Below the pieces are notes generated by a model. It saw nothing but the letters and a program-made list of their open reading frames with translations, made no database searches and was not told the origin of the DNA. From Nereocystis luetkeana (lineage: Eukaryota; Sar; Phaeophyceae; Laminariales; Laminariaceae): DNA of 64,000 bases. The position numbers were made by a program, and so were the translations under genes. Positions within the stretch are counted from its first letter, which is position 1, and every line of letters begins with the position of its first letter. The stretch covers positions 733,336-797,335 of the forward strand of contig JARUPZ010000035.1 in assembly GCA_031213475.1 (NCBI GenBank), written 5' to 3'. Of the stretch, positions 1 to 12,489 are shown in pieces.

Positions 1-319
1 AGAACACACGCGCTTTTCTTCCGCCGGCTTCAGATGCGGCCGGTTCCCGAGCGCGCGGCACGCTGTCACAGCCGTGCCCCGGAGAGGTTCGCGGAGAGGT
101 GTCTGTCTGTTTCGCGCAGACGAGGCCACCATCCGCTACCACGTTAACGTCGGGAGCAGAATTACCTCCTAGCAGCTGTTCAACCTCTCCCATTTGGCAC
201 TGAGGCTCGGCTTCGTATCCGCCTGACCCCGTCGCCGCCGCCCTCGAAGCTACCGCTGCCGCCATTGCTGCCGGTACTGCTGCTGCCTCCGCCGCTGGTG
301 GTGACGGTGGTCCTGCTGG

Positions 320-353
<34 letters not shown>

Positions 354-721
354 GCCGCCGCGCGTTTATCCAGGGGCTCTCCGTCCTCCCGACCCGCGCG
401 ACGTTTCTCCGATGCACTACCCACGCCTAAGAAGAGGCAACGGTTGTGCTCCCTCCAGGCGCTTACGACACCGCTCTTGGCGGCGGCTAACCGCTCGCGA
501 AGCTCGTGCTTGCGGCGGCGGTTTTCATCTCGGCGGCGCTCGGTGAGGCGACCGAGGGCACCGTGGTGGCGGGCGGAGACCAGGCGGAGCTGTTCCTCGT
601 TCGAGCGCTCTAGCGACCTTTGCAATCTGTCGTGCTTATCCCGCTGAACTTCCTCCGCTTGCGCTTGTTTCTGCCGGAGGGATACTTTCTCAAGGCTGTC
701 GTGCCCTAACCTTGCCTTAAC
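1..721 (-). CDS. Coiled-coil protein, 3'-most visible exon (runs off the left edge)
   Basis: Reading right to left, the frame is open from an acceptor near 722 to the window edge. The first ~90 codons form a long charged helix (LRQKQAQAEEVQRDKHDRLQ, then RSLERSNEEQLRLVSARHHG and ERRRDENRRRKHELRERLAA). A poly-Ala run encoded by GCA/GCG repeats, a Pro/Ala-rich part and a polar region follow. There is no enzyme motif. It joins the exon at 1364-2098 in phase 0. The function is unknown; a structural or cytoskeletal role is a guess. Confidence 0.6.
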
Positions 722-1363
722 CTATTGGCATAGCAGGCGTTTTCGGGAGGTGTTTGGCAGGAAAGTTTAGGGGTTTCCATTTACCATGTAAGAGTGAGGG
801 AGGAATCATGATTAAAGGATAGCATCACACTCTCTTGAAGGGTTGATTGAGAGCGTGGGGAGGACGTATGTTTTCCTTCGCCTTACTTACTTTTTTCGGA
901 GCTGCTGAAAGCATTGCAAGTAGAGAGTGAGTTTGAAAGCATTCGAGGAAATTCGACCAGCAGTGGAGACGCTGATCCTCTTCGCGATGAAAATCAAAGT
1001 ATGTTGCGCGATCAAAACCAAAACATGTGCCGTGGGGGGGGGGGGGGGGGGACCTGCGGCCACTTGTCCGAAAGGTTGCTGGGCTTTAAACCTCATGTAA
1101 GATGAGTTGCGAACTGACAGTCAAGAGCAAAGCCCCAAACTACAATCGACCCGTCTAGGTCAGCGCTGAGGCGAAACCGGGTGTTGCGGACTGGTTCTCA
1201 GAAATCTTGACCGTGACTTCCGTACCTTTGGACAAGTTGCATTGTCGACATAACCCATGAACAATCGACGGCTTTGTATTTTAACTATTCGACCTACATA
1301 AGCACATGATTATTAAAGGGCGACCACGCTCAAGGTTCCAATCGGGAAACGTTCAACACAAAC

Positions 1364-2098
1364 CTCCGCCTCCAGCCTGATCTGAGCCCCCACTTCCTCG
1401 ATCAATCGCATGACTCTCGTCGCTTCCCGAAGGTGTCGACCGCCGTCCGCGTGTGCTACTGCGAGATGCCTCCCCAACTCGTCCTGGAGATCGACCATCT
1501 CCTTCTTTCGCGCGTGATGCGTCACCCCCGCCACCACCCCCACCCCCGCCCCCGCCCCCGGTACTAGAATCGGCGCGAGAATCGGTACCGGTATTGGTAC
1601 CGGTAATGGTGTCACTGCCGCGGCTACAGCTACTGCCACAAACGGTGGTGGTGATTGCCGCGAAAACGAAGTTCCTCTCCCTTCATTCCCCCGTTCTTGT
1701 TCTCGTTCTTGTCGCTGCGCTTGCTCTTGCGCTTGGTTTTGGTTTAGCTTAGACTCTTCGTTTTGTCCTCGGGGTTGTTGTAATTCTGTTGACTTTTTTT
1801 CTTTGGTGTCGTCCGATTGTTTTTTTCCTTTCACATGATGCTCCAGTCTGGAGGAAGGCGTCGAAGCGGGGGCCGTCAGAAGCTCCACCGATTGTACCGG
1901 CGCAGACGATCCCGGCGTTGTCACCGACGCGCTGCGGCCACCGTTGCTTCCGCCGCCCTCGGCCCGGTCGAGCTTACCCAGCTGCATTTCGTGTTCTTGC
2001 CGGAGGTTAGAGGATCGCTGGTCGCATGCCCCCCTCAGTCGGTCTACTCTCTGCTTGAGATCCGCCTCGAGCGCTTCCTCCACAGCTTTTTGGTCTCG
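1364..2098 (-). CDS. Coiled-coil protein, internal exon
   Basis: The acceptor (TTTAAAACAG on the minus strand) is at 2100-2099 and the donor at GAG|GTTTGT, giving 245 codons in phase 0 to 0. It begins with a heptad-like helix (RDQKAVEEALEADLKQRVDR). A disordered Gln/Glu/Arg repeat region and a low-complexity Val/Pro segment follow, then a second helix (TRVMRLIEEVGAQIRLEAE). It fits the exon on each side in frame. No family was recognised. Confidence 0.6.
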
Positions 2099-2745
2099 CT
2101 GTTTTAAAAAGTTGAAGGAATGTCGATGTTGGTTTATATTGACGATGGGCTGCTCGTTGTGTATATATTCAACATGTACATGATGCAAGTTTTTTATGGA
2201 GTGTAAAATTCGATTATCTGACAAGAAGCGCAACGACTAATTGTAGTACTAAGAAATGTAACCCTTTCGAGGCCAGTCTCTAGCCTCCTCCAACCCTTGC
2301 GTTAACCCGAACGACATAAAACATGTGGCGCACGCACTCTAACGCATTTGAAGTATCCCCGATTTATTTTTACCAGTTGCGGTAAGTACTTACGATAGAG
2401 CCTCATGCTACTGAGCATTGACTTACAATTGGATTTGCGCAGTAGCATTTGGGACTTCGGAGGGAAAACTTGACTATATAACAAATTACGATTACGACAT
2501 CGGCTACGTGAAGCAACGCGGGCTATCAGACTACGAAATGGCGTTTTCTATTCTGGACTTCCATGTAAGAGGGGGAGTTGTATATTGCGACACGCGCGCA
2601 CATAGCATGGGCCAACATGTGTTACGAATACACACTCAAAACTCATGTGAAGACCGATACATGGACCCCGAACGGGCTAGCTAGCACGTTCCTCCCCTCT
2701 GCGACTACGTCCCCAAGCAATGACACCTTTAGGAAAGATTTTGGA

Positions 2746-3065
2746 GCAGTACCGTTGGACTGCTGTTACAGTACCGTCCAACTGTTACAGTATCGTTTCA
2801 CTGTTTACAGTGCCGTTCAACTGATACAGTACCGTTCAACTGTTCCGTAACCATTTAACTGTTTACAGCACCGTTCAACTGTTACGGTATCGTTCAAACT
2901 GTTCACAGTACCGATCAACTACTATTGCAGTACCGTTCGACTGATATAGTACCGTTCAACTGTTTCAATACCGTTTAACTGCTACAATATCGGTCAACTG
3001 TTCACAGTATCGTTCAACGGTATCGTTCAAACTGTTCCGATGTTCCAGTACCGTTCAACTACTAT
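2746..3065. repeat. Minisatellite, ~20-24 bp unit
   Basis: About 14 imperfect copies of CAGTACCGTTCAACTGTT follow one another. It lies in the intron between the coiled-coil exons at 2098 and 3075. Confidence 0.85.
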
Positions 3066-3074
3066 TATTCGCAC

Positions 3075-3233
3075 CTGCAATTTCAGAGTCTCGAGGTGCC
3101 CCGCTGTCCGGGCTTCGACGGCGTGAGCTTCCCACAGAACGCTCTCGAGGTTGTCTAGTCGGTCCATCGAACACTGCGCTAGCCCGTAGTCGGACTTTTC
3201 CGCAAGCGCCTGGCGGAGAGCTTCGGTTTCTTC
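3075..3233 (-). CDS. Coiled-coil protein, internal exon
   Basis: It is 53 codons, phase 0 to 0, ending at CAG|GTGCGA. It encodes EETEALRQALAEKSDYGLAQ, CSMDRLDNLESVLWEAHAVE and ARTAGHLETLKLQ, a near-continuous amphipathic helix that runs into RDQKAVEEAL of the next exon. The acceptor lacks a clear pyrimidine tract, so the start is less certain. Confidence 0.55.
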
Positions 3234-3284
3234 CTGGACGTTCCGGTGGCACGTGTATACATATTACGTACAATAGGAACGAGT

Positions 3285-3425
3285 CTCTTACGGTGGACGC
3301 CGTACGGGAGGAATTTTAGGGAGCGTCGTACGGGGAATACCGTACGGGAGGGTGGGGAGTGTGTCGTACGGTGAATGCCATGCGGGAAGCTAGGGAGGAG
3401 GCCGTATGGTAAATACCGTACGATG
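3285..3425. repeat. Degenerate CCGTACGG repeat cluster
   Basis: Six or so copies of a CGTACGGGAGG / CGTACGGTGAAT pattern spaced 20-30 bp apart. No coding potential. Confidence 0.55.
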
Positions 3426-3517
3426 ACTATTTTACACGCGGCCGCGCCCTTTTTCCTACCTAAAGAGTAAACGAGTACGAGTATTACTACTGTACTGTAT
3501 CGATATTTAGTAGATAC

Positions 3518-3633
3518 TGGGGGACCGTGGTAAATAGAACCAAATATTGATATTTATAATAAAAGTAGGGAAATAGATACCTCGTAGGTTTTTGTGTGTA
3601 CTGCAGGTCCTCTTCACTATGACCCCCCGTAAT
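3518..3633. repeat. MITE-B copy 1
   Basis: A ~105-115 bp element with inverted ends GGGGGACCGTGGTAAATAGA and CTTCACTATGACCCCCCGTA around an AT-rich centre containing CAAATATTG. Confidence 0.7.
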
Positions 3634-3759
3634 AATTGTTTGAGGGTTCCCTTGTTGCGATTATTTCAGAGAAGAACCATCAGCGCTGACAAGTCGACCA
3701 AACGTCGGCGGTGGGCCAGCTTAGGCCTTACAACACATAGCGACCGAGTACGCACATAC

Positions 3760-3927
3760 CTGAATCTTAACCACGGCCTCGTCGGACGTGAGTTTCTTTG
3801 ATGGCGTCAAGCACTTCTTCTTCTTCGGCAGCGGTGTGGTTACATTCGAGGGGGGGTGGGAAGACCTTCGCCAACGGTATCGGCCGCCGCTAGCTTTGTC
3901 TGCTCCCGATCGTGCTGCCAACTCAGA
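3760..3927 (-). CDS. Coiled-coil protein, probable upstream exon
   Basis: The donor CAG|GTATGT is good and joins in phase 0, reading SDEAVVKIQ-EETEALRQAL. The 5' end is unclear, because several AGs lie at 3928-3934. An alternative frame (DREQTKLAAADTVGEGLP) is open for most of the block. Moderate support. Confidence 0.4.
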
Positions 3928-5160
3928 CTCACCTGGTACATATGATTAACACACACACATTGGAAGTGTCTCTTACAGCGTCATCTGTATATTACAAAAA
4001 CACGCCACGCTGTGAATTTTCCTGAAGAAATGCTCGATATCTACGAGTATAAGCTTGTAGGGCTTTCGCAAGAAAGTACTCGCCCACCTCAAACAATGGG
4101 CCGTCGTACAAGTACGAAATCCACCAATGGATTTGTTTTCATAAAGTCACACGTTTTCAAGTACGCCAGCTGTGCGTTCGGCCGATTGAGTGGCTTTGAT
4201 ACTAAACTTTGAGCGCGCTTTCTGCAGAAGAAGCATGGTTAAAGGTTTTGCAGATGGTCGGTGTGCCGGTTGTTCTCACTTGCAGCAGTAGCACATCAAC
4301 TATCAGTATGTCGAGTTCTGCGGGTAAAGCCTTGCTGCGCGATATAATCATGACCACTAATTTACTGCATGCTTTTTGATGGTGGCAAGTTATTATGTTG
4401 TTCCTCGAACCGTAGTAAGACCCTACCTGTACGTAGTGGGTCAGGATATACAGTAGGTTCGCACCGCACTTTGAAATGCCTTTTTTTTTTCGCTGTTCGT
4501 GTACTCTGTATCCTCCCGGGGCATACAAGCACAGCAGCATGCAGAACTCATGCACCTCGTCGGGCGACTGCTATTTGTTCCGACAAAATCGGCGAGACGA
4601 GCATCCGCGGTTGGACTATTCTCTGTATCTGCCTCTCGGCAACTGTATGGATCCACTGTCGCTCTTCGAGCACTGCATTTCATACCTATTAATACAACTA
4701 TTTACTACTGTAATAACTTCTGCTTTTCGTTCCTCGTATGCGAATAGTACAACGAGCAAGAGACGAGAAGAGAGGTGTATACTCGCACGTACGTGTACAG
4801 CCCGTACTCGTGCACGTTGTTCTTACTAATAATATTAATACTACTACAGCAGTATACGCGTACCGGTCTGTAGTCGGTCGCAGTTACGTACAGAAAAACC
4901 TAGGATTGGTCAAGCATGTCTTCTGTGGCCGTTGACATCGCTGCTATATATGATACCCCGCGATAGACAAGCCGCTGCCATCATACTACTGGTACACACA
5001 TACATACGCTGTACCGTACGTGGTAGCAATTAGCGTCGGTCTCAATCACACCACAACGCACGCACATCCGTTTGTACAAGGAGGTGTAATGAGCCGATTT
5101 GCTACGTACGTGCGAACGAACGACGAGTATGGTACAAAGCTCGCCTTTGTGCAGGATAAC

Positions 5161-5227
5161 TTTTTCTCTCAAAGCAATCAGCTCGCGCTCGGCATCTTGC
5201 GGGCAGAGGCAGGAACTGGCGACCCAG
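5161..5227 (-). CDS. Possible further upstream exon of the coiled-coil gene
   Basis: On the minus strand a strong acceptor (CCCCCTCTCTCAG) precedes a short block encoding CPQDAERELIALREK, ending at AAA|GTTATC in phase 0. It would splice in frame to 3927. The donor is non-optimal and no first exon was found. Confidence 0.3.
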
Positions 5228-5259
5228 CTGAGAGAGGGGGGAGAAGGTTGCATCGCCAT

Positions 5260-8200
5260 CTACGATATCTGCCCTCCGAGCGAGTCAAAGCGGGAAACGA
5301 AGCTTCGTTCCTTTGCGAGCACACAAAGATATCTACTCGTCGTACGTACTGCTGTAGTATTAATAGTGCGACCTGGTACGGGATACGCGGAAGATACCAA
5401 CGAGCAGAACCAGGAGAGACAAAAAGACAACAACAACAACAAAACAACCGCAAAGATCCGGCGGGAAAATATTCGCGGGTTTCCATGAACGAACGCAAGA
5501 AAGTTGCCGCCGACACACGCATACATACGACTCGTCTTCGTACGCGCAGCCTATAACATAGTCTACAGTAAGTAGTGATACTTCCTATTAATAGCAAGTC
5601 GAAGCGGGAAACGCGAACACCTATCTGCATCTATCTATCTGCACAGCCAACACCACACGTACACGACATTTTGCCGCGCCTACGAAGAAGCCTGTGACTG
5701 CTGCTGTACGATGATCTCATATTATGATGTATGATATGTATGTGCGTTGTGTCTCCTTCTTTCTATCTAAAATCTACGAGTATCTACGTATGATATCGAG
5801 ATGCGCCGGCCGGTCCAGCGACCAGCATACGAACCATCAAGCAGGTTGAGGTGTATATGCCGCTGTATGTACGAGTACGAGTCGTGCAGTGTAAAAAAAA
5901 TGCGTTGCCGTGCTGCTCCACAGTGTACGCATATTTTTAGGCAACGTGGTGTGAAAAGGAGGGGCACAGAAGATGGTGGTGGTGATGGTGTGGCGGTCGA
6001 GGGCATAATACGTACCAGGTACCAGGTAGTGGTGCACACACGGACGGGCCGAAATATTATTTCCGTTCTTTCTTCCAGATAACCCAGAGAAAACTGGAGA
6101 AATGGCTACGTCTGCCGGATCTATAAGGAAAGAAACCCTCAGCAACCGACCGAAACCAGCGGCCGGTCTTCGAAGCGAGTATGGTACACCATCTGATATC
6201 TACAGCTGCTGCTACTACAGCAGTGGGCGCCCGAAGTCAAGAAACAACAGTTATGTTGAGAAAAATCGGCGCAGGTCAACACGAACAATGAAAACATTGG
6301 GTTGAACAATACCGTGCAACAACAACAACTGCTGTAGTATGGCAAACTCTAAATCCTAAACAAAAGAGTTAGAAAAAAGGTCGGAAAAAGAAAGACACAA
6401 TTTGATTTAATCCTGGACACCAAATTGACGTTTCTTATCGCCGGACGTCCACCGTTTTGTAATAAAGCACATACCAGGTACTATACGGACCTCACGTGTA
6501 TGTATCAGTATATATATATAAACGCCTTTCTTTGTGAGCCCTTGGACTGACATAAAAATTCTCTACGGCTCATTCATGACGGTCTTCAACAACTTGGGGG
6601 TGCAATTGGGTCGGGCCGGGTCATGAGGTCTTCAAAATCTCACGCGGTAACCCGACTCCGAGGTTGGACACGACCCGTGGACAGCCCTGCTACGTAAAAA
6701 ACTGGTACTGTTAGTGGGTGAGCTCGCGTAAATCCCACACTACCCGGGAGAGATGATTCTCCCGGATGGCTATCTCCACCGCACCTGCCCCTCTCGGGGG
6801 TCAGGTCGGGTCAACGTGCCCAAGCGCCAGTAGCAACAGCAGCCTGTGCTGATGTTGCAACGGGAGCTATAATAATACGTAGGTTAATTTGACACACGAC
6901 ACGAAATTGGAACGTGGAAGTGTGGTGAGCTTAAGCTTTATTTTTACCAATCCGCCGGAGGATAAACAAAAAAAAGGTACTTTTGTGCTTGTAGTGCGTT
7001 TCCCAGTGTTGCTGTTTCTGTTGGACGGTCGTACGACGACTTGTTTTTTTTACATTATTTTTGCTAAATGTATGAGAAACTATTTTTGGGCTCCAGGAAC
7101 TCAGTTCTTAGGCCAAAACTACACGTGTCACTCCGCGGGACAGTCAAAAACACCAGCATAGATAGACCCTGCAGGATGCTCCCCGGAGTTTTTATAGAGT
7201 TTTCTTGGGCAGTCTTGCTCCAGCGTCCTATTAATAGTTTGGTTTTGGCGCAGGCAATCAGTTTCTTCCGGCGGGTCGCAGGATATGACTGTCAGAAACT
7301 CGGGCCAGGAATAAACAATGGGCCTTCGAAGATTTTGGGGTGAAAAAATATCATGTATATCCTCAGAACCGGCAACATTGACGGACGAACGGTCAAACCA
7401 CAGCTCTAGAGAAACGGAAAACTTCCCAAAAAAGCTCTCGGGCTACAAAAGGGGAGCATTCTGAATACTCCGCTCGTACCCGTGTTTTTGACCATCCTTC
7501 GGAGTAAATCGTAGGTTTTCGACAAAACAAAAAAACAAAACAGTAGTTCTCACACCCCCTGGAAAAAACATTTTCGGGGCTAGCACGAACATACATCAGG
7601 TACATCTGGTAGTAGGTAGATAGATATATACATGACGTGTGCGAGGTCCCAATTCATAGGAAGCATATGCCAGGTGCCAAGTACTACCTGGTACTGACTG
7701 GTACCTGGCATGAGGGTGCCAAAAACAGACGAACGAAAAAACATGACGATCCACTTCCGAGCAGAAACTGTAGCTTTTTTATTTCCCTGCTGGATTTATG
7801 AACATTCTATATCCTCCCCCTCTCCCCCCCCCCCCTCCGAGCCAAAGAAATCTGGCCCTGCACCTCGGTCCCTCGATCAACTGACTTCTAATAACAGCCC
7901 AGCCTAAATGCAAAGCAAAACACATGAAAACCCCACAGTCGCAGCAGCGACGGTGGCAGCGGCGGCGGCGGCGGCAGCAGCATCAAGTACTTTTCGTTCC
8001 ACTGGGACACGTCAAGCAAAACGTTACAACCCCCCGCTGCATCCCCCCTCCCGGAGCCAAAGAAATCTGCCCTGTACCTCGGTCCCTTGTTCAACTGGCT
8101 CTAATAACAACCCAGCCCAAATGCAAAAGAAAAACATGAAAACCCAGAAGTGATGACCCGGCGTGCCTCTCCGGTGCGTACAGTTACAGCCCCATCAACC

Positions 8201-9650
8201 CCTCCACCATCGTGTGGGTTATCTATACATACTTGGCAGCAGCATCATCCAATAAACTATACGCATACACCCAAAACGCTCACGCTCCTGCCTAAAATAT
8301 ATCACTACAAAACGGCCGGCGCGAAAGTCGTCGTTTACCTACAAGAGGGGAGTTGTACGTACAACACATGAGGTGGGGGGGGGGGAGTGCAAACTCGCGA
8401 CATGTCCTAACACGCAGGAACCCAAAAGCGCGGGAATCCAAAACCGCCTCCGTCTCGCCCGTAAGTCCTTGACAACGCAAACACCCAGCTATCGATCTCG
8501 GAACTCCTAAAATCTTCACTACCGCTCGCTATGGCAGCAAAAATAAAATTAAGATGGTCCAGCTCCGACCAGAAGGTATCGGGGGGAGAGGGCGGAGGGA
8601 GGGAGGGGGGGGAGGAAGGGGTCAACCGAACCGAAACAAGAACGATACAGCAAAAAATCCGACCACTCCGAGGAGTAACCGCCGTTTCGACGAAAATGCC
8701 CATCACATTCTTCGTAAACCCGACCCAGGAACGGAGATTAACACAATAAACAACGTTTTGTCGCCATATTACTCGAAAAATTCGTCCGCATATCATCCCA
8801 ATGAAATAACTTTGGTTATGGCAAAAGTCATGCATGGCACGCAGTTAGGCAAGGTGGTTGTAACGAACTCCACCCCGACGATCAATCACTAACAACGACC
8901 CTGGTTAAGTACAAAATCGACAACTCTCCCCCCCCCCCTTCACCAAGTTTCCCTCCTCCCCCTCGCCCCTTCTTCCCTCCCTCTCTCCCCCCCCGTCCCT
9001 CCTGATCTCCTTCCCTCTCCCCACCCCCCCCCCCCCCCGCCCCACCTCTCTTTGTTTCTCCCCGTCCCTTGCTTCAACGAAATAAAGCGTGCGAAAAAAC
9101 TCAACAATCCTCACATTTTCTCACGTTTTTCATCCGCAGGCAGCATACAGACACGGGTCACAGGGCAAAATATAGGAGAACAATAAAAAAACTAAACGCT
9201 TCGCTCTTCTCCAGTTTTCCCAATTGCCTCCCCATACAGCCCCCCCCCCCCCCCCCTTCCCCCCCCGCGTGTAACCTACGCTCGCCAGTTCAATCGAGTG
9301 AAACCTTACCAGCAGGTATAATACCGCTAGATTTTTTAATACAAAAAATAAAATCAAAAACGAAAAGCGAAAAGGAGAGATGGGCGTCGGTGGCTCCAAG
9401 ACATTTCGGTCTGCAGTCTGGATCTCGCCCGAGAATGAGCAAGAGAAAAAAGCAGAAGAAGAAGAAGAAGAAGAAGAAAAAAAAAGAGAAAAAAAACGCC
9501 CAAGAAGAAAACAAGAAAACAAGAAAAAGAAAAGAAGAACAAGAGAAGAAGAAGCAAACGTTAAGAAAAAGGACGTGAGGAGAAGAAAACTACGGGATCC
9601 GCCGGAATTCTTCATGCCGTTGGGGGGCGAGGCGGGGGTGCAATCGCAAG
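5260..9650. other. Gene-poor stretch
   Basis: Short ORFs lie on both strands without splice-consistent protein character. The stretch holds GTACCAGGTAC-type motifs (6012, 6472, 7680-7710), purine/pyrimidine runs (8580-9060), and poly-C runs near 9026 and 9240. Segment 6885-6990 resembles 41125-41205 (GACACACGACAC ... GTGGTGAGCTTAA), a short dispersed repeat. Confidence 0.55.
7828..8148 (+). repeat. Direct duplication of ~105 bp
   Basis: GAGCCAAAGAAATCTGGCCC ... AACACATGAAAACCC (7838-7932) and GAGCCAAAGAAATCTGCCCT ... AAACATGAAAACCC (8056-8147) are direct repeats with few differences, separated by a GGC-repeat spacer. Confidence 0.75.
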
Positions 9651-9659
9651 TCCGGCTTT

Positions 9660-9728
9660 TCAGGCAGCGTCCTCAGCTGGTTGGTCCTCCGCCGCCGCTT
9701 GCTCCGAGTCCGCGTCGGCGTCCGAACC
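9660..9728 (-). CDS. Acidic terminal exon, possibly of the plastid-targeted gene at 14.0-14.4 kb
   Basis: On the minus strand the sequence after a GTGTAG acceptor reads GSDADADSEQAAAEDQPAED AA and stops. It is phase 0, like the donor at 14030, and the Ala/Asp/Glu composition continues that of the upstream exon. The two would give a 145-residue protein with a 4.3-kb intron. The acceptor is weak and the link is inference. Confidence 0.35.
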   Translation of the reverse strand, partial: GSDADADSEQAAAEDQPAEDAA

Positions 9729-10041
9729 CTACACGGCGGGAGGGTGGGCGGGTGGGTAGATGGGTAGGTGAGTGGGGGGGTGGGCGATGAAGTAAAAGAC
9801 ACAACACGGGAGGAGGGATCATCCGACAATGCTCGGGCCCCTCTACATCGATGCCGCTGCCGCTGCCGCAGCCTGAACTAATGGGCATGCTGCTACAGAC
9901 AGTAGCTACCGCTCCTGTAGAGACGATACACCCGCGCCCGCCTACCCCTTTGCAAGGCTTCCGGGAACGCACGCAAACCACACCGAGAACACACAACGTC
10001 GAGTACACTCCTGAGGGACGAAATATTGGGGACCGCGGCCG

Positions 10042-10080
<39 letters not shown>

Positions 10081-10200
10081 CCGCCAGGAACCAACACATG
10101 CGATCCCGGTGAGAAGCGCCTGAAGTGGTGTGGAAATCCACTGCGATTCACGGGAAATACGTCGCAAAACGGGCAGTCCCGCTTTTCGCCCACCACTTGA

Positions 10201-10289
10201 CCCTTTTAGAACTGCAGTCCCGTTTCGGGGACAATCCAGTCAAATTCTAAGTAGTTTGCCCCCACAACGGGACTGCGGTCCTAAGAGGG
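10201..10289. repeat. MITE-A copy 1
   Basis: A ~90-bp palindromic element. The left end CCTTTTAGAACTGCAGTCCC and right end GGGACTGCGGTCCTAAGAGG are inverted copies, each continuing into a GGGGACAA/TTTGCCCC block with a short AT-rich centre. It has no coding capacity. Confidence 0.8.
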
Positions 10290-10729
10290 CTAGCCAACAC
10301 CCTTGTAATAGCACGCAAGGTAATACCACGCTTGGCGCAAATACGTATAACGACTGCTTGGTGTTCTTGCTACTATCTAATAAACGGCCCTTATACTTCC
10401 ACACCCTGCGATGATTATTCCAGCCGGTTTTCTCGAAAACAAGGGGGGCACACGGCCACGAAAAAATAGCAAACGGGGGGCACGCGCAACGACAATTGGG
10501 GGGTTTTGGCATATCGCTCGGCGTTTTGAGTGTACTCTCCCCTTTTTTGTCGAGACACACAATTTGGAAACCCGTCGGAGGCGGTGCGTTTTCCTGCGCG
10601 TTGTATTATACGGTATGCAACACTACCACTGAAATAGTCGCGCAGTACGTATCCCATATTGGGGTGTTTGTTCTCCAGCAGCTGTGCTGCCGGGAGAATG
10701 GATGAGTGCCAAAAAAGTCGACTCATTTC

Positions 10730-10782
10730 ACCCCTTTAGTACTGCAGTCCCGATTTGGGGACAAAACACTCAAAAACCAAGT
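10730..10782. repeat. MITE-A copy 2 (left half only)
   Basis: It holds the left inverted repeat (CTTTAGTACTGCAGTCCCGA), the GGGGACAA block and the CACTCAAA centre. The right half is missing. Confidence 0.7.
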
Positions 10783-11689
10783 GCATATGAGTAGGGGCGA
10801 GTAGACGCGCGGTTCCTTCTAAAAGGGAGAGAGAAAGGAGAAGGAGCTCCGCCGTAGAATAAAAAATATGTAATTATTGGCATCAAGCAACGAGATATAT
10901 ATGTGATACCTGGTACCAGGGTATGTCACACGAGCCAAGCTTGATACCTTAGGTCCTATCTCTATTGTTTGCGGGCGAGCGGCTAAACACCATTCAGATA
11001 CTTGATTGGCATCACGTCGGCGGCTGACGTTAGCCTTCTTTAGAAACTATACTTCGAAGTATCGGGGTATCGCTGGAGTTACGTACCAGGTACGTACCTG
11101 GTAGACTACAGCAGTAGTAGCGGTCTTAATCGTACATGGTACGTTTCGATATCACGTCGGCCACCGTACCCAACGTCAAACCCCCGTCCGTGCCTTCGGT
11201 ATGTACATCGAGCCTTTGTCGCAAGGATGGAGTGCTCGTGTACAGGAGAATATTATATTTATGACAGCAGTTGACCCCCCGTGTTAACGCCATTTTACAA
11301 TAGCACCCCTCACATTTCGGGGACAAATTCGGTGAATGCCTGCGTATATACTTGGACTCAGACTCCACTAAAAGGGTCACGCAAGGTTCCTTGACGAACT
11401 AATTGCAGTACGTACTGCTGTACTCGTAATTCGAAGAACGGCAACACGCCAAGTTTACTCCATCGTGATTCTAAAGAGGGCGTAATAAAAAGGGCTATGA
11501 GCGCCGTGCAGCTCTCCCCCAATGATGCGCATTCGTACTTACGACTGCCGCAAAAGATCATCCTACTTTATACCATGCCGGACCCGGATATCATACACCT
11601 CAGGTAGAGCCTAATAATACCGTTGCTGCTGTACTTCTCCACGTATTTGTTTTTTTTCATTTACCGTCTCCTTGGTTCTTTGTCTTACT

Positions 11690-12105
11690 CTGTTCACAAG
11701 CAGTGGTGTTTTTTGTTATTTCTTCTTTTTTCCAGCTCGTTCTTTTTCAAGTGTTGGCCACCTCGCCTGCGGGGGGGGGGGCACGACAGATTGTTTCTCT
11801 TAGATTTTGCTTTCATTTTTCTTCTTTTTCTTTTTCGATTTGTCTACCTTGTTTTTGTTTTCTCTTTGATTGTTTCTTTTCGTTTCACTATTTCATAGAT
11901 TGCGTATGTCGTGCCTGTCGTATCTAGTATGATGACATGGCTTTGCATTGCCCACTGCAGTTCACACTGCACACGTGGCAACGTAGTATCTCTGTGGCGT
12001 AGCTTTGTGACCACAGAACTTGTATCTCTTCTAGGATTGAAGAATCGGCACGGACACTGGTTGTGCTGGATGTCGACGGGTAGAAAGAACGGTTTAATGT
12101 GAAGA
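11690..12105 (-). repeat. Repeat C, copy 2 (inverted)
   Basis: Reading minus, it begins TTCACATTAAACCGTTCTTT and carries the same landmarks as copy 1: a GTCGACATCCAGCACAACCA segment, a purine-rich region and a poly-C/poly-G run next to GCAGGCGAGGTGGCCA. Confidence 0.7.
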
Positions 12106-12146
12106 ACACACACACGTATTCCAGCTGACCTGGTACCTATACCTAT

Positions 12147-12489
12147 TTTTTTTTTTTTTTTTTTTTTTCCATCCCATTCATTATCTTCGCACATCTTCTT
12201 CTCTCTCTCCTTCCAACTCGTAACTCAGATCCGGGGTCACATAGCAGGCTCTTCTCCCCCCTTCCCGCTACGGTACGTGCCTTCATTTTTATCGCGAGAA
12301 GATTTCAGCCTTTTCTTCCCTCGTCGACTCGCATCGAATTGTGCCTACCCACGCTGCAAGGCGCTCTCAACAATTGAATCCCTTTTTTATTTTGCAAATA
12401 AAGTCAAAGTCCGATCCTCCTAGGGCTCGAACCCAGGACTCAAACAAGTAGAATTCGAGGTTAACCACTTGAACCACCGGGGCGATCGG
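12147..12489 (-). repeat. SINE-2 copy, inverted
   Basis: On the minus strand it has the head GGTGGTTCAAGTGGTTAACC, GGGTTCGAGCCCTAGGAGGA, the same body, and a poly-A end (the T run at 12147-12168). The first and last bases of the head can pair (CCGATC/GATCGG), as a tRNA acceptor stem would. Confidence 0.78.

Noticed and set aside
2746-3065. CRISPR-like array
   Set aside because: Units are contiguous and imperfect with no unique spacers, in a eukaryotic intron; it is a minisatellite.
9354-9615. Lys/Glu-rich (plus) and Ser/Phe-rich (minus) ORFs
   Set aside because: Both come from an AAG/GAA purine-rich low-complexity tract.
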